NCBI GenBank assembly: GCA_018823325.1
Contig: JAHJIJ010000030.1
Span: forward strand, 1-64,000
From: Alphaproteobacteria bacterium
GTDB lineage: Bacteria > Pseudomonadota > Alphaproteobacteria > Sphingomonadales > Sphingomonadaceae
DNA length: 64,000 nt
Direction: 5' to 3'
How positions within the stretch are numbered: the stretch's first letter is position 1; the number at the start of each line of letters is the position of its first letter. This document shows positions 34,250 through 43,101 of the stretch, one piece after another. Both the position numbers and the translations under genes were made by a program. The notes below the pieces were generated by a model. That model searched no databases and was not told where the DNA came from. It was given only the letters and a program-made list of their open reading frames with translations.

Positions 34250-35245
34250 GTGAGACGACTTGCCCTGACGATTGCCCCGACCATCGCGATGGCACTGCTG
34301 GCGGCCACAGCCGCGCCCGCCCAGCAAGAGCCCACCGCTCAGGGCGCGACGCCCCCAGCCCCGCCCCCATTCAGCGCGGAGGAGCAGGCGGCGATGGCGG
34401 CAGCCATGGCGAAATTCAATGCGATGCCTGACACGCCGGGCACCGGCCCCTACCCCGCGATCAAGGAAATTGCGCGCAACCTGCCGGGCAACACCGTCTA
34501 TCGCCCGGCCAATCTCGCGGCGATCCAACCCGGCACGCTGGGCGTCGTCGGCTGGGGCAATGGCGGCTGCTCGCCGGACGGTGCATCCCAGCGGCTGCAC
34601 CTCGCCGAGCTCGCCTCGCACGGCTATGTCGTGGTTGCCGCCGGACAGATCCTCTCCGGTCCCGGCATCGAGGCACGCCCGCCCGGCGAACAGGGCGAGC
34701 GCACCAGCGAGAAGGATGTCATGGCCGGCATCGAATGGGCGCTGGCCGAGAACCAGCGCGAAGGCAGCCCGCTGCATGGTCTGATCGACCCGAACAAGGT
34801 CGCCGTCTCCGGCTTCAGTTGCGGCGGCGTGCAGGCGCTGTCCCTCGCGCGCGATCCGCGTATCAAGGCCATCGTCGTCCACAATACGGGTCTGTTCCCT
34901 AGCGGCGCGCCGATGATGGCTGGCATGACCAGCGACAAGGCATGGCTCAAAGCGCTGCACACGCCGGTCCTCTACATTCAAGGCGGCAAGACCGACATCG
35001 CCTATGAAAACGGCATGGACGACTTCAAGCGCATAGACCATGTGCCCGCTGCGATCCTGAATCAGGATACTGGCCATGGCGGCAACTTCATGGACGAAAA
35101 TGGCGGCCCGGCCGCGACGGCCGCCGTCAACTGGCTGGAATGGCAGCTGCGTGGCGACGCCGAGGCTGCGGCCATGTTCAAGGGTCCGAACTGCGGTTAC
35201 TGCACCGACAGCCATTGGACCTATGAGCGCAAGAAGCTGGACTGA
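34250..35245 (+). CDS. exported alpha/beta hydrolase with C-terminal CGYC motif (copy 1)
   Basis: A 331-residue exported hydrolase (signal cleaved near APAQQ). It shows GVVGWGNGGC (oxyanion region), GFSCGG (nucleophile elbow), GGKTDIAYEN (acid) and a late GHGGNF (His). The C-terminus has a paired cysteine motif, CGYC, followed by an aromatic tail. It is paralogous to the protein at 47644 along its whole length. GAGGAGG touches ATG 34244, so the GTG six bases later (34250) is the better start. It probably shares the CocE transcript. Chlorophyllase- or polyesterase-like enzymes have a similar plan; substrate unknown. Confidence 0.82.
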   Translation: MRRLALTIAPTIAMALLAATAAPAQQEPTAQGATPPAPPPFSAEEQAAMAAAMAKFNAMPDTPGTGPYPAIKEIARNLPGNTVYRPANLAAIQPGTLGVVGWGNGGCSPDGASQRLHLAELASHGYVVVAAGQILSGPGIEARPPGEQGERTSEKDVMAGIEWALAENQREGSPLHGLIDPNKVAVSGFSCGGVQALSLARDPRIKAIVVHNTGLFPSGAPMMAGMTSDKAWLKALHTPVLYIQGGKTDIAYENGMDDFKRIDHVPAAILNQDTGHGGNFMDENGGPAATAAVNWLEWQLRGDAEAAAMFKGPNCGYCTDSHWTYERKKLD

Positions 35246-35256
35246 GTTGTGATCTG

Positions 35257-35298
35257 AACAGGGAGAGCGCCAGCTTGGTGGCCGGGCTCTTCCTGTTT
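35257..35298 (+). terminator. hairpin terminator after the hydrolase
   Basis: Arms AACAGGGAGAGC (35257-35268) and GCTCTTCCTGTT (35286-35297) pair with one mismatch just after the stop at 35245. Only three Ts follow, so termination may be partial. Confidence 0.5.
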
Positions 35299-35429
35299 GG
35301 TGTAGAGATGCGCTTTCCCGGTCCTGGATGACTGATACGAGGTCGGCTGCTGCCAATACGACGTCCTCGACCAGCGCCAAGCGCGCTGGCTTTCGCCTTC
35401 ATCGGAAAACATCGAGGTCTGTCTAAATC

Positions 35430-36281
35430 TTACCGGACCAGAAGCACAGGCACCCTTACCGTGCGGATCATCGCGGTGGTCGTGCTGCCGACGATCAGCG
35501 TGCGCAGCGGTGAGTGGCCATAGGCGCCCATCATCAGCATGGCACCCGGCGTCTGCGCAACGATGTCGCCAATCAACTGCTCGGGCTTGGCTTTGCGAAG
35601 CGTGGTTGTGACCTCGTGCCCGGCACGCAGCTGCGCAGCGGCATTATCGAGCGAGCGGCGATGTGCCTCATTGTCACTGTCCGCCATAACCAGATGGACG
35701 GGAAGCCCGGCAAACAGAGGTGAATTGACCAGTCGTTCCAGCGCGCGATTTGCCGCTGCACTTGCATCATAGGCGAATACGATCTGGCGCGGTTCTTCCG
35801 CCACCCGGCTCGCGATCAAAATCGGTTTGCTGCTGGCGCGCACCACCCGCTCGATCTTCGAGCCAATATGATCGGTTGCGAACTCATGGCTCGCGCCACG
35901 TTTACCGATGACGACGACCCGCGCATCGGTCTCCTGTTCAAGGATCGTCTCAACAATGCCGCCGTGCCGATGCAGGACGCGAACGTTTGAGACACCGCTC
36001 TCCCGCAAGCGCGCTTCGGCGGCCGCGAGAAGCGCGCGACCGCGCTCGACCTGAAGCCGGGCATCGGCCTCCTCAAGGCGCACCAATTCTTCCATGAGCT
36101 CTGTCTTGGCGCCGAGGCCGATCGCCCCCGAGAGATCTCCACGCGCCGCTACGGCATCCTTGCGCTGGACGACGTGAAGCAGCTCGACCGGCAGCCCGAG
36201 GCGCCTAGCGGCCCATGCGGAGAGATCGCAGACCGAATTGGCGTAGCTCGATGCATCGATGCAGGCGAGAACGTTCTCCAT
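35430..36281 (-). CDS. tandem universal stress protein (UspA-type)
   Basis: A 283-residue protein with two Usp domains. The first starts ENVLACIDASSYA and the second near residue 155 (QIVFAYDASAAAN). Each has a late glycine-rich nucleotide motif, of which GAYGHSPLRTLIVGSTT is the clearer one. Translation probably starts at ATG 36281, six bases after GGAGA, rather than at the ATG two codons earlier. It lies 13 bases behind the SulP transporter gene, a pairing seen often for SulP anion transporters in Proteobacteria, so it may tune transport in response to nucleotide state. Confidence 0.87.
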   Translation of the reverse strand: MENVLACIDASSYANSVCDLSAWAARRLGLPVELLHVVQRKDAVAARGDLSGAIGLGAKTELMEELVRLEEADARLQVERGRALLAAAEARLRESGVSNVRVLHRHGGIVETILEQETDARVVVIGKRGASHEFATDHIGSKIERVVRASSKPILIASRVAEEPRQIVFAYDASAAANRALERLVNSPLFAGLPVHLVMADSDNEAHRRSLDNAAAQLRAGHEVTTTLRKAKPEQLIGDIVAQTPGAMLMMGAYGHSPLRTLIVGSTTTAMIRTVRVPVLLVR

Positions 36282-36294
36282 ACCCATTCTCCTA

Positions 36295-37779
36295 TCAATG
36301 TCCGCCGAGTTGCGCTTGCGCGCCCGGCTTGTCGTGAACCGCGAACCGCTGGACCATGGAGGCGCTTGCCTCGTTCAGGCCGACAATCTCCACGGTCGTC
36401 CCTTCGCGACGGAACTTCAGGATTGCCTTGTCCAGCGTACCAATCGCCGAAATATCCCAGAAATGGGCTTGGGCGACATCGATGACGACATGATCCAGCA
36501 CTTCCTTGAAATCAAACGCTTCGGCAAAGCGATCTGAAGAGGCGAAAAACACCTGGCCGGCAATGGTGTACGTGCGCGTCGCGCCGTCCGCCGAGAGAAC
36601 GGAGGTGACGGTGAACATTTGCTTGACCTTGCTCGCGAAGAACAGGCCGGAGAGGATGACGCCCGCAAGCACGCCCCGCGCAAGATCATGCGTCCAGACC
36701 GTGATGATCACGGTGACCAGCATGACCAGAGACGACTGCCACGGGTGACGGCGCACATCCGTAATCGAGCGCCAGCTGAACGTGCCGATCGATACCATGA
36801 TCATCACCGCGACCAGCGCCGCCATGGGGATGATCGCGACGAGCGGGCCAAGCACGAGCAGGAGGAACAGCAAGAACACACCCGCAACCATCGTGGAAAG
36901 GCGCGTGAGGCCGCCGGACTTCACGTTGATGACCGACTGGCCGATCATCGCGCAACCGCCCATGCCGCCGAGGAAGCCGGTGAAGAAGTTGGCAATGCCC
37001 TGCCCCTTCATCTCGCGCTGCTTGTCCGATCCGGAGTCCGTCAAATCGTCCACGATCTGCGCCGTCATCATCGATTCGAGCAGGCCCACGGCAGCCATGG
37101 TGAGCGAATAGGGCAGGATGATCTGCAGCGTCTCCAGCGTGAAGGGCACATCGGGGATCAGCCAGGCGGGGAGCGACGAGGGTAGCTCGCCCATGTCGCC
37201 GACGGTGCGGACATCATAGCCCATGCACCAGACGAGCGCTGTCAGCACGATGATGGTGATGAGCGGCGAAGGGATGGACCTGGTCAGACGCGGAAAAAGA
37301 TAGATGATCGCAAGACCGGCTGCGACCAGCACATAAGTAAGCGGCGCAACGCCGGTCAACTCGGGCAGCTGCGCCATGAAGATGAGGATCGCGAGTGCAT
37401 TGACGAAGCCGGTGATAACCGAGCGCGACACATATTGCATGAGAAGGTGCAGACGCAGGAAGCCCGCAACGACCTGAATGATACCCATCAGGACCGTCGC
37501 GGCGAACAGATATTCGACGCCATGCTCGCGCACCAGTGGCACGACCAGCACCGCAACCGCAGCCGTCGCCGCCGAGATCATGCCGGGACGGCCGCCGACG
37601 AACGCAATGATCACCGCGATCGAAAATGAGGCGTAGAGCCCGACACGCGGATCAACGCCGGCAATGATCGAAAAGCCGATGGCCTCCGGGATCAGCGCAA
37701 GCGCGACGACGACACCCGCAAGGATGTCACCGCGAGGATTGGAAAGCCATTCGCGTTGCAGCGAAGCTGTTGTTGGCAT
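36295..37779 (-). CDS. SulP-family anion transporter with STAS domain
   Basis: A 494-residue inner-membrane protein. The N-terminal part ([20 protein letters not shown]) and about 12-14 helices mark the SulP/SLC26 family, and the C-terminal 100 residues form a STAS domain ([20 protein letters not shown]). Substrates of such proteins are sulfate, bicarbonate or dicarboxylates; a bicarbonate transporter of the BicA type is as likely as sulfate. ATG 37779 follows AAGG with eight bases spacing. A G+C-rich folded leader lies upstream. The UspA gene follows in the operon. Confidence 0.87.
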   Translation of the reverse strand: MPTTASLQREWLSNPRGDILAGVVVALALIPEAIGFSIIAGVDPRVGLYASFSIAVIIAFVGGRPGMISAATAAVAVLVVPLVREHGVEYLFAATVLMGIIQVVAGFLRLHLLMQYVSRSVITGFVNALAILIFMAQLPELTGVAPLTYVLVAAGLAIIYLFPRLTRSIPSPLITIIVLTALVWCMGYDVRTVGDMGELPSSLPAWLIPDVPFTLETLQIILPYSLTMAAVGLLESMMTAQIVDDLTDSGSDKQREMKGQGIANFFTGFLGGMGGCAMIGQSVINVKSGGLTRLSTMVAGVFLLFLLLVLGPLVAIIPMAALVAVMIMVSIGTFSWRSITDVRRHPWQSSLVMLVTVIITVWTHDLARGVLAGVILSGLFFASKVKQMFTVTSVLSADGATRTYTIAGQVFFASSDRFAEAFDFKEVLDHVVIDVAQAHFWDISAIGTLDKAILKFRREGTTVEIVGLNEASASMVQRFAVHDKPGAQAQLGGH

Positions 37780-37869
37780 TTGTAAACCTTGGAAAATTGC
37801 TAACAGCACTGGCCACGGCACACTCGGCGGAACGCGATTGCAATGACAGAGCGGCAGAAAGCCGAAGTG

Positions 37870-37965
37870 CTAGAAGGTTATCCCGGGGATAGGCGCCGGG
37901 CCGAGCCACCCGGTAAGCCCCGGGTCCGGCGAATGCCGCGAGCATCTACCGGAGCCTCGTATGGA
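37870..37965 (-). ncRNA. structured 5' leader upstream of the SulP gene
   Basis: On the minus strand, before the SulP gene, a compact G+C-rich segment can fold into nested helices. In plus-strand terms the hairpin ACCCGG/CCGGGT (loop TAAGCC, about 37907-37924) lies inside CGCCGG/CCGGCG, and an alternative helix TCCGG/CCGGA competes with the outer one. Two exclusive folds are what a switch would show. Alphaproteobacteria have a reported sul1 RNA motif before sulfate transporters; I cannot confirm that this is it. It could also be only a stable leader. Confidence 0.35.
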
Positions 37966-38027
37966 ACACAAATATTTTCGGGGGCGATGTGCTCCCTGCA
38001 GCACGCGCCCGCTGGCGGCCACCGCAA

Positions 38028-38984
38028 TTATTTGTCGGCGGGGAGTATCTTCTGTTCGCGCATCCAGTCGAAAAGGCGCGGCCCCCAGAGGTCCACGGTC
38101 ATCGTGAAATTCGGGACCTGATAGATGTGCAACTCTGCGCTCTGATAAGCATTGTTCCAGATGCGGAAGGCCTCGATAAGCCCATCCGTGACTGCTCCGT
38201 GCTCGGCCTCGACAGCCATGAACAGCGGCGGCGCACCCTCCCAGACGGTCACATCCTGCAAAGCGGGACCGAAGATGGAGATGAGGAAATCGGGTCGCTC
38301 TTCGTCCGGCGCCGTCCGGTCGAGCAGCGCACCAAACGCGACGCCGCCGCCGGCCGAGGTTCCCATCACACCGATGCGTGCCGGATCGATCCTCCAGGCA
38401 TCGGCTTTCTCGTGGAGCAGGCGCAGCGCGGCCTGTGCGTCATCCGTCGCAAGCCGCAGCACTTCGTCCAGCTTGGCATTGCCCTTCCCCGGATTGGCAT
38501 TGCCGTTGACGATCTCCATACGCGGGAAGCGCGGCGGCGGTGCATTGGGATCGCGCGGCGGCGGCGGGGCGCTCGCACGTTCCAGCTCTGCTTTGGTCAT
38601 CTGGATCGTGCGATATTCGAGCAGCATCACAGCGACGCCTTGCGCGACCAGCGCATCGATCTCGTCATAGAGATCCGCGCCAACGCCGAGATTACGCAGG
38701 CCGCCGCCGGGCAGCATCACCACCGCAGCGCCGCTGGCCCGCTCCGGGCGAGGCAGATGCAGCTCATAGACCGGCTGGCTGGTGTTGAAGACCGAGACGC
38801 GCTCGCCCTTGCGGATTTCGGTGCGTGCCTCCGTCCAGCGCTCCGAGCCCGGTGCAGGGCCGTCATAGAGCGGCACACGCTCGACATGGGCCGCCGCCGG
38901 GGTGCCAGCAATCAACGCGCCGGCCAGAAAGGTAGCGGCAAGCAGAGGGGCAGCGAGCAAGCGCGCAGATGCGGTCAGCCTCAT
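38028..38984 (-). CDS. exported alpha/beta hydrolase (BD-FAE/acetyl-xylan-esterase-like)
   Basis: A 318-residue exported esterase (signal peptide ends near AAAHVE). It has VVMLPGGGLRNLG (oxyanion), GVMGTSAGGG (nucleophile elbow), and a C-terminal region with FMAVEAEHG. The late His of the triad is not at an obvious place: the region near residue 295 reads VPNFTMTVDLW, without the common H-G. This enzyme may therefore use another His, or be altered. GGAGAAGAAG precedes ATG 38984. It lies 32 bases behind the P450 gene on the same strand. Confidence 0.8.
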   Translation of the reverse strand: MRLTASARLLAAPLLAATFLAGALIAGTPAAAHVERVPLYDGPAPGSERWTEARTEIRKGERVSVFNTSQPVYELHLPRPERASGAAVVMLPGGGLRNLGVGADLYDEIDALVAQGVAVMLLEYRTIQMTKAELERASAPPPPRDPNAPPPRFPRMEIVNGNANPGKGNAKLDEVLRLATDDAQAALRLLHEKADAWRIDPARIGVMGTSAGGGVAFGALLDRTAPDEERPDFLISIFGPALQDVTVWEGAPPLFMAVEAEHGAVTDGLIEAFRIWNNAYQSAELHIYQVPNFTMTVDLWGPRLFDWMREQKILPADK

Positions 38985-39016
38985 GGTCTTCTTCTCCTGA
39001 GTGTCCGGGGCCTGCC

Positions 39017-40210
39017 TCAGGCCGGAATGAACCGCAGCGGCGTGCTGGTGGGACCCAGTTCCGGCAGACGGGTCATTTCCAGCTCGCCGGCCAGTTCCAG
39101 TCCGCGCGTACGAGAGAGCAACTCCTCCAGGAAGATGCGCATCTCCAGACGGACAAGACCCGCGCCGGCGCACTGGTGCGCGCCCCGCCCGAAAGCGAGA
39201 TGCTGGCGGATGTTCTCCCGGTCGAACCGGAACGTGTCCGGATCATCGAACACGCGCTCGTCCCGATTGGCCGAAGCATAGACCATCGTCACCGGGTCAT
39301 CCTTGGGGATCACGCGGCCGTGCATCTCGACATCGCAGGTCGTGGTGCGCGCAAACCCGCGATAAGGCGAGTAAAGACGCAGGAACTCCTCGACCGCCGC
39401 CGGAATGCGATCCGGATTGGCGCGCAGTTCATCCTGCAGATCGGGATGGCGGACAAGGTGCACGCAGATCGCGCCGAACAGCGGTGGCGGCGCCATCAGG
39501 CCAACAACCAGAACCTGGCGAATGGTGTCGATGATGTACGCGTCCGGGATCGGGCCGTCCGGCGTCTCCTCGGCGAGCAAGGCAGAAGCGGGATCGCTCT
39601 CAACCGGCCGGGGATTGCGCTTGCGATCCTCAACCACGCCAGTGGCGACATCATAAAGCTTGGCGCTGGTCTGCGCCACGGCATCCAGATTCTCGTTGCG
39701 CCAGGCAATGTTGTAAAGCCGCGCAACCTCCGCCAGCAGCGGGGCATTGGAGGGATCAAGGTTAAGCCACTCCACCTCGACCCAGGCCGGGTAGATGGTG
39801 GCGAAATCGCTGGAGATATCGCCTTCACCTGCCGCAATCATCCGCTCCAGCTCCCGCGCAGCGTGAGCGCGCAGGGCGGGCTCCATGCTTGTGATGCGCG
39901 AGTGACGCAGCGTGCGGTCCAGCGCGCGACGGAATGGCGTGTGCTCCGGCGGATCCTTGCCAAGCGGGGGCCGCCGCTTGCCGAGCGACATGTTGGGGAT
40001 AACGTTGATCTTCGACGTAATGAACCGATCATTGTCCGTAACGGCCGCCACGATGTCGTCATAGCGCGTAAGCGCCCAGAAGCCGCCATGAGCGCTGGAA
40101 TGCGCCACACGGCATTCCGCACGCATGCGTCGATATTCGACATGCGGACTGTCAAACGTCTCCTCGACATGAGGATCGAAATCGTCCTGCGGCGGCGTGT
40201 CCGTCATCAT
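39017..40210 (-). CDS. cytochrome P450
   Basis: A 397-residue soluble bacterial P450. The heme motif FGRGAHQCAG and the K-helix EEFLRL are clear. In the I helix, where AGxDT is usual, it reads VVGLMAPPPLFGA; the acid-alcohol pair for oxygen activation is absent. I recall P450 groups with similar proline-rich I helices, so this may be a subfamily with altered proton delivery. No ferredoxin or reductase gene is adjacent. GAAGGAG stands directly before ATGATG (40210 or 40207). A perfect 16-base LacI-type palindrome lies 54 bases upstream, shared with the divergent MFS gene. Confidence 0.88.
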   Translation of the reverse strand: MMTDTPPQDDFDPHVEETFDSPHVEYRRMRAECRVAHSSAHGGFWALTRYDDIVAAVTDNDRFITSKINVIPNMSLGKRRPPLGKDPPEHTPFRRALDRTLRHSRITSMEPALRAHAARELERMIAAGEGDISSDFATIYPAWVEVEWLNLDPSNAPLLAEVARLYNIAWRNENLDAVAQTSAKLYDVATGVVEDRKRNPRPVESDPASALLAEETPDGPIPDAYIIDTIRQVLVVGLMAPPPLFGAICVHLVRHPDLQDELRANPDRIPAAVEEFLRLYSPYRGFARTTTCDVEMHGRVIPKDDPVTMVYASANRDERVFDDPDTFRFDRENIRQHLAFGRGAHQCAGAGLVRLEMRIFLEELLSRTRGLELAGELEMTRLPELGPTSTPLRFIPA

Positions 40211-40264
40211 CTCCTTCACCCTTATCCCCTTGAACTCTCGACCAGCCTTCAGCCGCAGTTGATA

Positions 40265-40280
40265 CTGTAAGCGCTTACAG
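40265..40280. promoter_or_regulatory. predicted LacI operator between P450 and MFS genes
   Basis: CTGTAAGCGCTTACAG is a perfect 16-base palindrome and the most symmetric element of this type in the window. It lies in the divergent P450/MFS region. Confidence 0.65.
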
Positions 40281-40491
40281 TTATCCTTCCGCTGGTTCAA
40301 GGCTTATAGACCTGCGATGCACATCCGTGCACCACAGGGCATCCGAACAGCAGGCAGAACGACGCGAAAGCGGAGAGCCAGCGGGCAATCGCGGGCACGC
40401 TGCAGACCGGGACTCGGGGGATTGGGAGAGTGAATGTGATCCGGAACAACAGGGCGGCCAAGAGGCTACAACCCGACGGCTGCAGCACGCG

Positions 40492-41703
40492 ATGACGAAC
40501 CACGCATCGCCGCCCGGGCTGACTGCATCAACATTACGCGGAACAATCCTGCTGCTCGGCGGAATCGCAGCACTCGGGTCACTTGCCACGCAACTGCTCA
40601 TCCCCGCCCTCCCCTCGATCGCCAGCGAACTCAACGTGGGCGTCGCGTCCGCGCAGCTCGTGGTGGGCGTTTTCCTCATCGGGCTGGGCGGAGGGCAGCT
40701 GATGCTCGGCCCAATTTCTGACCGCATGGACCGGCGCCTGCTGCTCGTGCTCGGTCTCCTGCTCTATTCACTGGGCAGCCTCGCCGCCGGCTTTGCCGCG
40801 AGCCTCGGCCTGCTGCTCACCGCCCGGCTCGTGCAGGCTCTCGGCAGTTCTGCTGGGCTGGTCACGACGCGCGTACTGCTCAACGCCATGGTGCCGCCGG
40901 AGAAATCCGTCTCCGCGCAGGCCAGCCTGATGACGATCGTGCTCATCTCCCCGGCGCTGGCCCCAGTGCTGGGCGGACTCATGACCGAGTGGATGGGCTG
41001 GCGCACCATCATGTTCGTGCTGAGTGGCGCGGGACTGATCGGCGCGCTGGTGGTGCTGCGCAAGATACCCGCTACGCAACGCAGCGAGGCGCGCCCTGCT
41101 CGCCCGCCTCTGCGGGAATCCTATGCCCGTGTCCTGCGCAACGGAAGGTTCCGCGCCGCGGCGACGGCAATGGGCTTCTCCAGCGCGAGCTTGTATCTGT
41201 TCCTGGGCGCCGCGCCGTTCCTGCTTCAACGAGACTATCAGCTGAGCCCGCGCGAAATCGGGCTCTTCATGCTGGCCATCGCGGGGATGAGCATTGTCGG
41301 CACGCGTTTCGTGGGGCGCATGCAGAAATGGGTGAACCCACTGCGGCTCGGCACCCTGCTGGCGCTCGTCGCGGCGCTCCTGCTGGCGGCGCTCTCTTCC
41401 CAGGGGCCGCCGCATATCCTGCTCATGCTCGCGCCGCTGGCGCTGACCGGCCTGACAGCTGGGATGATCGGACCGACGGCGATCACGCATATCCTTGGCA
41501 GCGAGCCGGGCCTCGAAGGTACGGCAACCAGCCTGGCCGGGGCGCTGCAGATGGGGGCGAGCGCACTGCTCGCGTGGCTGCTCGGCCCATTCGCCGCGCA
41601 GGCGCCGCTCAATCTGGCGCTTGCGCTGCTTCCACTGACCTGTGTCGCAGCGCTTGGCGCCGTCGCCGTAGATCGCGCTGGTCGGAGGCGCGAAGCGGTC
41701 TAG
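40492..41703 (+). CDS. MFS transporter, Bcr/CflA (DHA1) type
   Basis: A 403-residue, 12-helix antiporter-type major facilitator. TM1 carries ATQLLIPALPSI, the loop after TM2 GPISDRMDRR, and TM5 the SPALAPVLGG motif of the Bcr/CflA drug exporters. ATG 40492 lies where the hydrophobic sequence begins; the 55 codons upstream in the frame are polar and unlikely. No strong ribosome site is seen. Its stop overlaps the stop of the convergent PrpD-like gene (shared CTAG). It probably exports a small molecule, perhaps a product or toxic intermediate of the same regulon. Confidence 0.83.
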   Translation: MTNHASPPGLTASTLRGTILLLGGIAALGSLATQLLIPALPSIASELNVGVASAQLVVGVFLIGLGGGQLMLGPISDRMDRRLLLVLGLLLYSLGSLAAGFAASLGLLLTARLVQALGSSAGLVTTRVLLNAMVPPEKSVSAQASLMTIVLISPALAPVLGGLMTEWMGWRTIMFVLSGAGLIGALVVLRKIPATQRSEARPARPPLRESYARVLRNGRFRAAATAMGFSSASLYLFLGAAPFLLQRDYQLSPREIGLFMLAIAGMSIVGTRFVGRMQKWVNPLRLGTLLALVAALLLAALSSQGPPHILLMLAPLALTGLTAGMIGPTAITHILGSEPGLEGTATSLAGALQMGASALLAWLLGPFAAQAPLNLALALLPLTCVAALGAVAVDRAGRRREAV

Positions 41704-43094
41704 TCAGCAAATGCGATGAGCGCGCCGACATCCTCGCAGCTTTCGAGTGCAAGGATGCGATCCGCGAGCTGCCGTGCCTGCTGCGCGGATAGCGGCACGG
41801 CAGCGCGAGCGGTGCAATCGAGGAACTTGTCCAGCAGCTCCTGCTCGCTGAGGGGAGACTCTGGTGTGCCGCGAGCGAGGGGAAGCGTGGCGGACAGATA
41901 CCGTCCGTCAGCAAGCGTGATGGCGATCGTGCCGGCATCGCCTCGCCATTGCGCGGCGCCTTCCGGCTCTTCGAAATCCACCTTCGCCGCGAGCTTCAAG
42001 ACGGCAGCATTACGCAAGCTGTCGGCACCGAAGCTGTCCAGTCCCACGCCGCCATCGACCAAGGCGGTCGCGACGCAGAAAGGCACCGAGAATTTGGCGT
42101 CGATCGCCACCGCAGGCGCGCGCTTGCGGTCGATCGGCTCGACCAGCATCCGCTGCATCGGCCCGACGCCAACCCGAATGCCGCGGATATCATCCGGTGC
42201 GAAGCCATGCTGCGCTTGCAGCGCGAGCGCCATCTCGATGAAGGGGTGCGTCCCGCGGCAGCTCGGCCAGGCCTTGAATGTCAGCTCCTCGATATGGAAG
42301 TGCCCCTCCAGCGGAGCCAGCAGCACATCCGGCGAAAACCGGCCATCGGCATAAAGGGCGTAGAAGCCCGCTCTGCCCTCCAGCGGTTGCTCGAAGCCAG
42401 CCAAGCCCTGCTCGGCCAACAGAACGGACTGTACGGCGGTCTGCGCGGGGAAGGCTTCGCGGATCGCACGAATGACCGTCCGCTCGCTATATTTGATCTC
42501 GCCAGGCATCGTCATCTGGCAAAGCGCGAGCGACAAGGCGTCTGCCATTTGCTGACTGCTGAGGCCCAGCAAATGCGCAGCGCCCAGCGTTGCGCCGTGT
42601 CCGGCCAATATGGGAGGCGGATACCAGCCGCCGACTTCCATCCGCTGTTCCAGCGCCATGGCCATGCGGCAGGCGAGTTCACATCCGGCCACCATTGCGG
42701 TGAGGAAGCGCGGACCACTGACCGGTGCGCGACTCTGCGAGAGCGCCAGCAGAGCCGGAACAAGGCTGGCGTTGGGATGGCCAGGCGCGGGATCGAAGGA
42801 ATCCTCATAATCCAGCGCATGCATCATCGCCCCGTTGGCGAGCGCGGCCATCAACGGCGTGACATTGTGCTGCGTGCCAAGGATACGACACGGCCCCGGC
42901 CCCATGCCAGTCGCGAGCTGCGAGAAGACGTCGACATCGGGCGACAATCCGCTTGCCGCCATCATCACGCCGATCCCATCCAACAGTGCATATTTGGCCG
43001 AGTTCAGCGCGGCCGTGGGCACGTCGGAAGGCTGGAACGCAGCGAAGCGCTCGGTCAGTTCGTGTGTCAGCATAGCGCCGAAATCTTTTGCCAT
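41700..43094 (-). CDS. MmgE/PrpD-family protein
   Basis: A 464-residue member of the MmgE/PrpD family (2-methylcitrate dehydratase, cis-aconitate decarboxylase, iminodisuccinate epimerase). Visible signatures are YALLDGIGVMMAASG, HALDYEDSFDPAPGHPNASLVPALLAL, GATLGAAHLLGL and KAWPSCRGTHPFIE. GAGG precedes ATG 43094. It sits seven bases behind the DUF819 membrane protein, and the pair has a perfect LacI-type palindrome upstream. It may dehydrate, decarboxylate or epimerise a di- or tricarboxylic acid imported by its partner, which is inference. Confidence 0.87.
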   Translation of the reverse strand: MAKDFGAMLTHELTERFAAFQPSDVPTAALNSAKYALLDGIGVMMAASGLSPDVDVFSQLATGMGPGPCRILGTQHNVTPLMAALANGAMMHALDYEDSFDPAPGHPNASLVPALLALSQSRAPVSGPRFLTAMVAGCELACRMAMALEQRMEVGGWYPPPILAGHGATLGAAHLLGLSSQQMADALSLALCQMTMPGEIKYSERTVIRAIREAFPAQTAVQSVLLAEQGLAGFEQPLEGRAGFYALYADGRFSPDVLLAPLEGHFHIEELTFKAWPSCRGTHPFIEMALALQAQHGFAPDDIRGIRVGVGPMQRMLVEPIDRKRAPAVAIDAKFSVPFCVATALVDGGVGLDSFGADSLRNAAVLKLAAKVDFEEPEGAAQWRGDAGTIAITLADGRYLSATLPLARGTPESPLSEQELLDKFLDCTARAAVPLSAQQARQLADRILALESCEDVGALIAFAD

Positions 43095-43101
43095 GCTGAC
43101 C

